Assembly: GCA_034506335.1 (NCBI GenBank)
Contig: JAPDPR010000003.1
Location: forward strand, 1-64,000
Direction: 5' to 3'
Origin: a candidate division KSB1 bacterium
GTDB taxonomy: Bacteria > Zhuqueibacterota > Zhuqueibacteria > JANLFK01 > Oleimicrobiaceae
Length of the DNA stretch: 64,000 nt
In this document: positions 18,076 through 25,338 of the stretch, one piece after another
Layout of the letters: every line of letters begins with the position of its first letter
Numbering within the stretch: position 1 is the stretch's first letter
The notes under the pieces: generated by a model
What the model saw: the letters and a program-made list of their open reading frames with translations, nothing else
What the model was told of the DNA's origin: nothing
Database searches by the model: none
Made by a program: the position numbers and the translations under genes

Positions 18076-18179
18076 CGATTGTGGGAATGGTAGCTGGAGG
18101 GCTCCACATGCCCAGGTAAGGGACGAAGATAAGTGGCTTAAGGTTAGGGGACTTGCCGAGCGGCACAAATGGCGAGTGG

Positions 18180-18195
18180 TGGCACAGTTTTTGAC
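18180..18195 (+). promoter_or_regulatory. Near-consensus sigma-54 promoter element
   Basis: TGGCAC at 18180-18185 followed by five bases and TTGAC matches the -24/-12 consensus (TGGCAC-N5-TTGC) except that the -12 GC is GA. The GG and GA doublets are spaced 10 bp apart, as required. It lies directly downstream of a sigma-54 activator gene and about 60 bp before the next operon. The -12 mismatch is at a critical base, so the call is tentative. Confidence 0.4.
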
Positions 18196-18256
18196 CCCAC
18201 GGTTTTGCCGCGTACCCGTGGGTGCCGGGACGAGAGAAAGAAGTCAGGACTGTGCC

Positions 18257-18679
18257 ATGGCCTCTCAGACGCCACAATATCGCGTCCTCATTGTCGATGA
18301 CGATCACGAGTTTCGGCTGTCGCTGGGCAAGACCCTCGCCAAACAGGGGTACGGTGTGGAACTTGCCGCCGATGGCGTGGAAGCACTGCGCGCGGTGCAG
18401 AACGGCGCGTTCGACCTCGTGATCACCGACCATCGGCTCCCTGGCCTGCCCGGGATCGAGTTGCTGGCGGAGATACGGCGGTGCAGTCCGCATTCGATGG
18501 TGATCCTGGTGACGGCCTATGGAGATGAAGCCGTACAGTGCCGCGCACGGGAGGCGGGGGCATTTGCCTATCTGGACAAGCCTATCAAGCGCGAGGAGAT
18601 TCTCAAACTTGTGGCGCAAGCACTCCAGCAACGGCAACCACAGGTAAATCCTGATCCGTCAGGGATAGAGGACCAATGA
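18257..18679 (+). CDS. Single-domain response regulator (CheY-like receiver)
   Basis: This protein of about 140 residues is a bare receiver: acidic residues in LIVDDDHEF, phospho-acceptor about D58 in VITDHRLP, threonine in ILVTAYGD and lysine in YLDKPIK. There is no output domain or membrane anchor, unlike the receiver at 8381. ATG 18257 is chosen because the receiver fold starts right after it; the upstream extension reads as non-coding. It is the first gene of the NuoE/NuoF-GltD/GOGAT operon, ending 28 bp before the next start, so phosphorylation may adjust activity or assembly of that complex or connect to the adjacent kinase. That link is inferred from position. Confidence 0.88.
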   Translation: MASQTPQYRVLIVDDDHEFRLSLGKTLAKQGYGVELAADGVEALRAVQNGAFDLVITDHRLPGLPGIELLAEIRRCSPHSMVILVTAYGDEAVQCRAREAGAFAYLDKPIKREEILKLVAQALQQRQPQVNPDPSGIEDQ

Positions 18680-18707
18680 GTGAGTGGTGAACCATGGAAA
18701 GGAAGCT

Positions 18708-19556
18708 ATGAAGCCTGAAGAGGTGCTCGAGATCATCGACAAGCACCGAGCCGTCGCAGGCGACACTATCGCCATCCTTCGAGAGATCCAGAACAAATAC
18801 GGCTATCTTCCTGAAGAGGCGCTCCGCATTGTTGCCGAGAAGACAGGCCGCTCCCTGGTCGACCTCTACGCCATTGCCACATTCTACCGCTCTTTCCGCC
18901 TTACCCCCCGAGGAAAGCATCTCATCTCCGTATGCATGGGGACCGCCTGCCACGTGCGCGGCTCGCCGATGGTGGCGGAGGAGTTCCAACGTCAACTTGG
19001 TGTCCGCGCTGGGCAGACCACCAGTGACGGCCAGTTTACCCTCGAGACGGTCAACTGCCTGGGAGCCTGTGCCTTGGGTCCAATGGTGGTGGTGGACGGG
19101 CACTACTTTCCCCACATGTCTAAGACTAAGGTGCGCCACGTCCTGGACCGCACACAGGAAGGCCTGGACAAAGTGGATGTGACCGCCGACGAGCGGGTCT
19201 TTCCGGTGGAGGTCAACTGTCCCCGCTGTAACCACAGCCTCATGGACCCCGAGTATCTCATCGACGGATACCCTTCGATTCGGCTGACGATCTCCTTCGG
19301 GCAAAAGCACGGCTGGGTTCGTCTTTCCTCGCTCTACGGCAGCTACACCATTGCCTCAGAACACGAAATCCCTATGGACACGATCATCCACAACTTCTGT
19401 CCTCACTGCCATGCGGAGCTGGTGGGCCCATCCAGCTGCACTGAGTGCGGGGCCCCGATGTTTCCCATGGTGGTCCGCGGTGGGGGTATGGTGCAAATCT
19501 GCTCGCGGCGCGGGTGCAAGAACCACATGCTGGACCTTTATGGCGTGAACTTTTGA
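18708..19556 (+). CDS. NuoE/HydC-like 24-kDa [2Fe-2S] subunit with Cys-rich C-terminal extension
   Basis: About 282 residues. The first 150 are the thioredoxin-like 24-kDa NADH-dehydrogenase fold with four [2Fe-2S] ligands C76, C81, C117 and C121 (CMGTAC and CLGAC). Canonical NuoE/HydC proteins are about 160-180 residues. The extra 110 or so here contain CxxC pairs at 171/174, 231/234 and 244/247 plus C265 and C270, resembling zinc-ribbon or rubredoxin-like knuckles. ATG 18708 follows AAAGGAAG. It lies upstream of a NuoF-like fusion, the usual order for NADH-oxidising modules. The subunit passes electrons to or from the FMN/NADH site of its partner. Confidence 0.9.
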   Translation: MKPEEVLEIIDKHRAVAGDTIAILREIQNKYGYLPEEALRIVAEKTGRSLVDLYAIATFYRSFRLTPRGKHLISVCMGTACHVRGSPMVAEEFQRQLGVRAGQTTSDGQFTLETVNCLGACALGPMVVVDGHYFPHMSKTKVRHVLDRTQEGLDKVDVTADERVFPVEVNCPRCNHSLMDPEYLIDGYPSIRLTISFGQKHGWVRLSSLYGSYTIASEHEIPMDTIIHNFCPHCHAELVGPSSCTECGAPMFPMVVRGGGMVQICSRRGCKNHMLDLYGVNF

Positions 19557-19611
19557 TGCGGCAGAGCAGAGTGAGGTGCGCACGATCCGACAGCAAAAGC
19601 AAAGCTGAGTT

Positions 19612-22600
19612 ATGAGACGACTTAATTGCATCGACGAATTCTATCAGCTGCAGCGAATCTTGGTAGCTGACCATGACCTTTCCATGCCCACGATTGTCAT
19701 CTCCGCGGGCACGTGCGGTCAGGCAAGCGGGGCCAATGACCTCATCCGCATCGCCAAGCGGGAACTGCTCGCCAAGGGGCTCACGGACAAGATCCGCCTC
19801 TTGATCACTGGGTGCCACGGCTTCTGCGAGATGGAGCCGTCGGTGCTGGTCGAGCCGGCCCGCATCTTCTACCCGAAGGTCACGATCCCGGACATGGTGC
19901 GTATCGTGGAGGCGGTGGCCAACGGCCAGGTAATCGAAGAGTTGCTCTACGTGGATCCGGTCACAGGCGAACGCATTGCCAAGCAGGACGATGTGCCCTT
20001 TTTCCGCAAGCAGGTGCGCACCATCTTGGGCCGCAACGAGAGGCTTGACCCCATTCGCATTTACAACTACATTGCGCTTGGCGGGTACAGCTCGTTCATG
20101 AAGGTCTTGGCGCGCCGTAGCCCGAACTGGGTCATCGAGGAAGTGAAGGCCTCAGGCTTGCGTGGCCGGGGTGGCGCAGGTTTTCCCACCGGCAAAAAGT
20201 GGGAACTTTTGGCCACCCAACCGGACGGACGCGGCAAATTTTTGGTGTGCAATGCGGACGAGGGTGACCCAGGTGCGTACATGGACCGGAGTGTACTGGA
20301 GGGCAACCCACACAGTATCATCGAGGGGATGCTCATCGGCGCCTACGGCACCGGCGCCACGGAGGGGGTCATCTACGTGCGGGACGAATACCCTCTTGCC
20401 ATCAAACACCTCATCATCGCCCTCCGCCAAGCACGGGAACTAGGTTTGCTGGGAGAGAACATCCTGCGCACCGGCTTTTCCTTCGACATCCGCCTGGTGC
20501 GCGGCGCCGGTGCCTTCGTGTGTGGCGAAGAGACCGCCTTGATGCACTCCATCGAGGGCCGAGTAGGCGAGCCTCGTCAGCGGCCGCCGTTCCCGGTACA
20601 AAGGGGGATCAACGGCCGCCCCACGGCCATCAACAATGTGGAAACCTGGGCCAACATCCCGGTGATCTTTGAGATGGGCGCAGATAAGTTCGCGTCCATA
20701 GGGACCAAGGGGAACTCCGGCACCAAGATCTTCAGCCTGGTGGGGAAGATTCGAAACACCGGCTTGGTGGAGGTGCCGATGGGCATCACCATCAAGGAAA
20801 TCGTCTACGACATCGGGGGAGGGCCCGTGGGTAAGGCGAAGATCAAGGCCGTGCAGACCGGTGGTCCCTCGGGCGGGTGTATTCCTGCCAGCCTCTTCGA
20901 CCTGCCCATCGACTACGACAGCCTCTCCCAGGCCGGCTCGATTATGGGCTCGGGGGGCATGATCGTCATGGATGAGAACACATGCATGGTGGACGTGGCC
21001 AAGTACTTCATGAACTTTCTGCGCGACGAGTCCTGTGGCAAATGCTTCACCTGCCGCAAGGGGACGCAGCGCATGTGGGAGATTGTAGACGACATCTCGC
21101 GCGGCAAGGGCCGGCCTGAGCAGATTGACCTGTTGCAGGAGTTGGCCGAGGTGGTTAAGGACACCACCATGTGCGGGCTGGGACAGACAGCCTCCAACCC
21201 CGTTCTCTCCACCCTTCGTTACTTCCGCCACGAGTATGAGGAACACATTCACCGGCGGACCTGCCAGGCGGGCGTGTGCAAGGAGTTGGTGGGTGCCCCG
21301 TGTCAGTCTGCGTGCCCCCTCGGTACTGAGGCATGGCGGTACGTGGCCCACATCGCCCGCGGGGAATACGAGGAGGCCTATCGGGCTATCAGGGAAGCCA
21401 ACCCATTCCCTTCGGTCTGTGCGCGGGTGTGTCACCATCCGTGTGAAGATCGCTGTCGTGCGGGCGTGGTGAGCGGCCAGGCCATCGCCATCCGCGCCTT
21501 GAAGCGCTTCATCACCGACCGCATGGACCCCATGTCGTATCGCCCCACGCGGACCAAGAAGGTGCTCAAGAGCAGTCCCGCCGTGGCGATCGTCGGTGCC
21601 GGCCCGGCTGGTTTGACTGCGGCCCACTATCTGTCCCTCATGGGCTATCGCGTAACCGTGTTCGAGGCTGAGCAGCGTGCCGGGGGCATGATGGTGAGCG
21701 CCATCCCTGCCTACCGTCTGCCGCGGGAAACCTTGGAAAAGGAGATCGCCTCGGTTCTGGACAAGAGCATCACCATCAAGTACGGCGTTGCCTTGGGAAA
21801 GGACATTACCATCGAAGGACTGTTCAAGGACGGTTTCAAGGCCGTCTTTCTGGCACTCGGTGCCCACAAGAGCCGGCGGCTGGGGATCGAGGGTGAGGAC
21901 GCCGAAGGCGTGTTCCCATCTATCCAGTACCTGCGTTCGTTCAATCTTGAGGGCAAGCAGGAGGCTTGGGGCAGAGTTGGGGTGATCGGCGGGGGCAACT
22001 CGGCGGTGGATGCGGCGCGCGTAGCCCTGCGGCAGAGGGATGTGCGCAGTGTGACCATCTTTTACCGCCGTACGCGCGAGGAGATGCCGGCGTTCGAAGA
22101 GGAGATTGAGGCGGCGCTTCAGGAAGGGGTGCGCCTGGAGACGCTGGTCTCTCCGGTAGCAGTCTTAACAAGGAGAGGGCGCGTTGCCGGTCTTCGCCTA
22201 ATCCGCAACACCCTCGGCGATGTGGACGCCAGCGGCAGGAGGCGGCCAGTGCCTGTTCCTGGCTCTGAATTCGAGTGTGAGTTGGATTCTCTCGTCGTGG
22301 CCATCAGCGAGGGCTCCGATGTCGACTCAGTGGCGGTTGCCAGTGGCCAGAAGATAGAGACGACCCCGCAGGATACAGTGAAGGTGGACCCTGAGACCCT
22401 GTGCACGAACGTGCCGGGGGTCTTTGCGGGTGGCGATGTAGTCAGGGGGCCGAATACCGTGGTAGATGCCATCGCCGACGGCAAGCGCGCCGCGACAATG
22501 ATCGATCGCTTCATCCGCGGTGAGCCCCTGGCCCAGCCACCAGAGGTGCGCTTGCCAAAGGTCTACGTGCCGCCGGTGCAGGTGAGCGAGGAATTGGCTG

Positions 22601-22761
22601 GTGCGCGACGGGTGGAAGTACCCCGCGCGTCCGTGGAGTGGCGCAAGAGGGGATTTGCCGAGGTGGAGATGTCCCTCACTACCGAAGAAGCCACTCGCGA
22701 AGCTAGCCGCTGCCTGCGCTGCGACCTGGAATTTGTGCAGAGGCCCGAACAGAGAGCCTGA
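19612..22761 (+). CDS. NuoF/HydB-like NADH:FMN subunit fused to GltD/NfnB-like FAD-NAD(P)H domain
   Basis: A 1049-residue fusion. Residues 30-110 form a small [2Fe-2S] thioredoxin-like domain (GTCGQASG, TGCHGFCE). Residues 120-545 are the NuoF core: GLRGRGGAGFPTG near 185 and NADEGDPGAY near 214 bind NADH/FMN, then an SLBB segment, then [4Fe-4S] ligands CGKCFTC near 473 with C520. Residues 563-625 hold two [4Fe-4S] sites of GltD type (CQSACP and CARVCHHPCEDRC). The FAD motif GAGPAGL is near 660 and the second dinucleotide motif GGGNSAVDAA near 790. NuoF reacts with NADH; GltD/NfnB homologues handle NADPH and can bifurcate electrons. The fusion replaces the ferredoxin tail of typical HydB. Confidence 0.93.
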   Translation: MRRLNCIDEFYQLQRILVADHDLSMPTIVISAGTCGQASGANDLIRIAKRELLAKGLTDKIRLLITGCHGFCEMEPSVLVEPARIFYPKVTIPDMVRIVEAVANGQVIEELLYVDPVTGERIAKQDDVPFFRKQVRTILGRNERLDPIRIYNYIALGGYSSFMKVLARRSPNWVIEEVKASGLRGRGGAGFPTGKKWELLATQPDGRGKFLVCNADEGDPGAYMDRSVLEGNPHSIIEGMLIGAYGTGATEGVIYVRDEYPLAIKHLIIALRQARELGLLGENILRTGFSFDIRLVRGAGAFVCGEETALMHSIEGRVGEPRQRPPFPVQRGINGRPTAINNVETWANIPVIFEMGADKFASIGTKGNSGTKIFSLVGKIRNTGLVEVPMGITIKEIVYDIGGGPVGKAKIKAVQTGGPSGGCIPASLFDLPIDYDSLSQAGSIMGSGGMIVMDENTCMVDVAKYFMNFLRDESCGKCFTCRKGTQRMWEIVDDISRGKGRPEQIDLLQELAEVVKDTTMCGLGQTASNPVLSTLRYFRHEYEEHIHRRTCQAGVCKELVGAPCQSACPLGTEAWRYVAHIARGEYEEAYRAIREANPFPSVCARVCHHPCEDRCRAGVVSGQAIAIRALKRFITDRMDPMSYRPTRTKKVLKSSPAVAIVGAGPAGLTAAHYLSLMGYRVTVFEAEQRAGGMMVSAIPAYRLPRETLEKEIASVLDKSITIKYGVALGKDITIEGLFKDGFKAVFLALGAHKSRRLGIEGEDAEGVFPSIQYLRSFNLEGKQEAWGRVGVIGGGNSAVDAARVALRQRDVRSVTIFYRRTREEMPAFEEEIEAALQEGVRLETLVSPVAVLTRRGRVAGLRLIRNTLGDVDASGRRRPVPVPGSEFECELDSLVVAISEGSDVDSVAVASGQKIETTPQDTVKVDPETLCTNVPGVFAGGDVVRGPNTVVDAIADGKRAATMIDRFIRGEPLAQPPEVRLPKVYVPPVQVSEELAGARRVEVPRASVEWRKRGFAEVEMSLTTEEATREASRCLRCDLEFVQRPEQRA

Positions 22762-22779
22762 AGCTGAAGGGAAACGCCG

Positions 22780-23454
22780 ATGATCAATCTCACCATCAAC
22801 GGGTTGCCGGTGCAAGTGGAGGAAGGAACCACGCTCTTGGAGGCTGCCAAGTTCCTTGGATTTCCCATTCCCACGCTCTGTTACATGGAGGGCCTCTCGC
22901 CCTACGGCGCGTGCCGCCTTTGCGTGGTGGAGATCGGCGAAGGTGCCCAGGCGAAGTTGGTCACCTCCTGCACCTATCCGGCGCAGGAAGGGCTTAAGGT
23001 GCGCACAGCCTCTTCGCGCGTGGTGCGCGCGCGCAAGATGATCCTCGAGCTGCTGCTCGCATCCTGTCCGCAGTCAAAGGTGATCCAAGACCTGGCCTCC
23101 AAATATGAGGTGCGGCAGCAGCGCTTCAAACAGGAGTATGAAGACTGCATTCTCTGCGGGCTATGCGTGCGCATGTGTGCCGAGCAGATGGCAGGCAAGG
23201 CCATCGGTTTTCGCGGGCGCGGCCAACGGCGCAGCATTGGCACACCTTTCGACATCCGTTCCGAGGAGTGTCGGCTATGCGGGGGATGCATCTACGTCTG
23301 TCCGGCATGTCAGCTCCGTTGTACGTACGCCGAGCCGGAGAAGGCTATTTGCGGTGGGTGCGCCAACCTCAGCCCACCGTGCGTGGAGAAGGAGCAGTTC
23401 GATGACATGATGTGCTACATGGACCCCTGTGTGGCATGCGAGATCGTCAAGTAG
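22780..23454 (+). CDS. NuoG/HoxU-like [2Fe-2S] and [4Fe-4S] electron-transfer protein
   Basis: This 224-residue protein matches the N-terminal part of NuoG or stand-alone HoxU. A plant-type [2Fe-2S] ferredoxin domain (LCYMEGLSPYGACRLC, with C in VTSC) occupies residues 1-75. A short linker follows where canonical NuoG has His-Cys ligands, but here only one Cys (ASCPQSKV) is present. Next come ferredoxin-like motifs CILCGLCVRMC and CRLCGGCIYVCPAC, and a further Cys-rich tail (CGGCANLSPPC, CYMDPCVACEIVK). It lacks the molybdopterin-like domain of NuoG. The ATG follows GAAGGG. It probably bridges the NuoF-GltD fusion and the GOGAT-like protein. Confidence 0.9.
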   Translation: MINLTINGLPVQVEEGTTLLEAAKFLGFPIPTLCYMEGLSPYGACRLCVVEIGEGAQAKLVTSCTYPAQEGLKVRTASSRVVRARKMILELLLASCPQSKVIQDLASKYEVRQQRFKQEYEDCILCGLCVRMCAEQMAGKAIGFRGRGQRRSIGTPFDIRSEECRLCGGCIYVCPACQLRCTYAEPEKAICGGCANLSPPCVEKEQFDDMMCYMDPCVACEIVK

Positions 23455-23496
23455 ACCAGCAGCGAGCGCGAAGCGTCAAAAACAGGAGTAGCAGGT

Positions 23497-25086
23497 ATGG
23501 CAAACACTCTTTCCCGGATAAACTCGTCGGCGGCAACGCTGACGAAGAACCGCACCGAAGGCTCCATCACTCCCTCGTCGGGGATGTGCGTCACCTGCGT
23601 GGACGGCTGCATTGGCATGTGCGAAATCGGCAAGTCGGCCTACCGAGGGCATGAGGTCATCTATCCCCAGCCGTTCGGGGTCATCACCACTGCCGCCGAA
23701 AAGACCTATCCAGTGGACTATGGGCATTTCAACATCATGGGTACGGCGGTTGGGGCACACGGCATCGAGGCCGATAGCGACAAGGCGATCTTCCCCAACG
23801 TCGACTTGGAGGTGAGAATTGGCCATGACCAGGGGATCAAGTTCCGCTATCCGTGGATAATACCCGGCATTGGCTCCACCAACGTGGCAAAGAACAACTG
23901 GGAAGGGCTGGCCATCGGTTCGGCGCTGGCAGGCACTGGCCTCACCATCGGGGAGAATGTGGTGGGAATGGACATGGAGGCCACCTTCAAGAACGGGCGC
24001 GTCGTGGACACCGTCGACTTGAAACGCCGGGTGGAGCTCTACAGAGAGTTCCAGCGGGATGGCTACGGGGCGATTATTGTCCAGGCCAATGTGGAAGATA
24101 CCCGCCTTGGCGTACATGAGTACGCGGTGGAAAAACTTGGCGTCCAGTGTGTGGAGATGAAGTGGGGACAAGGGGCTAAGGATATTGGCGGAGAGGTTAA
24201 GATACGTGAGCTGAAGAAGGCCCAGACATTGCGCGATCGCGGCTATGTGGTGCTGCCCGACCCGCATGATCCGGACGTTATTCGGGCTTTCGAGCGGGGC
24301 GCCTTCAAGGAGTTCGAGCGCCACTCCCGCGTGGGCATGGTGGACGAGGAGGCATTTGCGCAAAGGGTTGAGGAGCTGCGCAAGGCCGGAGCCAAGTATA
24401 TCTTCCTCAAAACCGGGGCCTACCGCCCGGCTGACCTGGCGCGCGCCATTGCCTACTCGTCAAAATACAAGATCGACCTCCTCACGGTGGACGCTGCGGG
24501 TGGTGGCACGGGCATGAGTCCCTGGCGGATGATGAACGAGTGGGGTGTGCCGCCGGTGGAGTTGCACTCGCTCCTCTACTTCTACGCCAAGCGTCTGGCC
24601 GAAGAGGGCAGGTATGTGCCGGCACTGGCAGTCGCCGGCGGGTTTACTTTCGAAGATCAGATCTTCAAAGCGCTGGCCCTGGGCGCGCCGTACTTCAAGC
24701 TGGTGGGGATGGCGCGTGCCCCCATTGCCGCGGCAATGGTGGGCAAGACCATAGGGCGGGCTATCGAGGACGGACAACTGCCGGTGTATGTGGAGCGGTT
24801 CGGCACGACCATCGATGAGATTTTTGTCACCGCCAGTTCTTTGCGGAAGGAGCTGGGCAAGGAGACATTCGAAAAGGTGCCCACTGGCGCGCTGGGTCTT
24901 TACACCTACTACGAACGCCTGGCCCAAGGGCTGCGGCAACTGATGTGCGGCAGTCGCAAGTTCACGCTGGCGCATATCAGTCGCGACGACATCGCCGCCC
25001 TCACACCCGAGGCAGCGCGCATCAGCGGCATCACCTACATCACCGACGTGGACAAAGAGGAAGTCGAGAAGATCTTGGCTAGCTGA
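23497..25086 (+). CDS. FMN-dependent glutamate-synthase-domain protein with N-terminal four-Cys motif
   Basis: A 529-residue protein corresponding to the FMN-binding (GltS) barrel of glutamate synthase. It lacks the N-terminal glutaminase domain and the C-terminal beta-helix of full GOGAT. The barrel is recognisable by DAAGGGTGMSPWRMMNEWG near residue 333, LAVAGGF near 378 and ALGAPYFKLVGMAR near 393. The canonical 3Fe-4S motif (CHLNTCPVG type) is absent. Instead C31, C34, C38 and C42 form a Cx2Cx3Cx3C motif, a plausible Fe-S site. It would aminate 2-oxoglutarate with free ammonia or act on another substrate, fed by the NADH module encoded upstream. A terminator follows at 25110, making it the last gene of the operon. 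Confidence 0.88.
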   Translation: MANTLSRINSSAATLTKNRTEGSITPSSGMCVTCVDGCIGMCEIGKSAYRGHEVIYPQPFGVITTAAEKTYPVDYGHFNIMGTAVGAHGIEADSDKAIFPNVDLEVRIGHDQGIKFRYPWIIPGIGSTNVAKNNWEGLAIGSALAGTGLTIGENVVGMDMEATFKNGRVVDTVDLKRRVELYREFQRDGYGAIIVQANVEDTRLGVHEYAVEKLGVQCVEMKWGQGAKDIGGEVKIRELKKAQTLRDRGYVVLPDPHDPDVIRAFERGAFKEFERHSRVGMVDEEAFAQRVEELRKAGAKYIFLKTGAYRPADLARAIAYSSKYKIDLLTVDAAGGGTGMSPWRMMNEWGVPPVELHSLLYFYAKRLAEEGRYVPALAVAGGFTFEDQIFKALALGAPYFKLVGMARAPIAAAMVGKTIGRAIEDGQLPVYVERFGTTIDEIFVTASSLRKELGKETFEKVPTGALGLYTYYERLAQGLRQLMCGSRKFTLAHISRDDIAALTPEAARISGITYITDVDKEEVEKILAS

Positions 25087-25109
25087 CGTCCCCTAATCGT
25101 TAGCGGAGG

Positions 25110-25157
25110 AGGGCCGGTGGAGCGCCTGCGGCGCGGCATCGGCCCTTTCTCTTTTGT
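25110..25157 (+). terminator. Intrinsic terminator after the GOGAT-like operon
   Basis: AGGGCCG (25110-25116) pairs with CGGCCCT (25140-25146), and an inner stem GCGCC (25122-25126) pairs with GGCGC (25130-25134). The T-rich run TTTCTCTTTTGT follows at 25147. A convincing Rho-independent terminator. Confidence 0.8.
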
Positions 25158-25255
25158 CGTCGCCGGGGAGTCTCTTTCGGTCAGAGGTTGCACTTGTTGA
25201 TAATCCGGGTCGGCACGCGGACCCCGCCTCCGCGCGGCGCACTCCGACAAAGAGG

Positions 25256-25284
25256 TTGACTTTTTGCGCCAGTCGGCGTATATT
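25256..25284 (+). promoter_or_regulatory. Sigma-70-like promoter for the PLP sulfur-enzyme gene
   Basis: TTGACT (25256-25261) and TATATT (25279-25284) with a 17-bp spacer. The leader before the ATG at 25339 is only about 45 nt, too short for a SAM riboswitch, and none is visible. Confidence 0.7.
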
Positions 25285-25338
25285 TGCCACGGCAAAATGT
25301 AACCCAAGTCGTGAGATGGACTATGCGGGAGGCGATGC

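Noticed and set aside
16770-18107. 445-residue minus-strand frame over the sigma-54 regulator
   Set aside because: Antisense to an NtrC-type protein with all catalytic motifs; no independent evidence.
20440-21867. 475-residue minus-strand frame over the NuoF-GltD fusion
   Set aside because: Antisense shadow of a strongly conserved + strand gene; no domain or start signal.
25285-25338. Possible SAM or other riboswitch ahead of the PLP sulfur enzyme
   Set aside because: Only about 50 nt separate the promoter from the ATG, too short for known sulfur riboswitches, and no consensus core is present.
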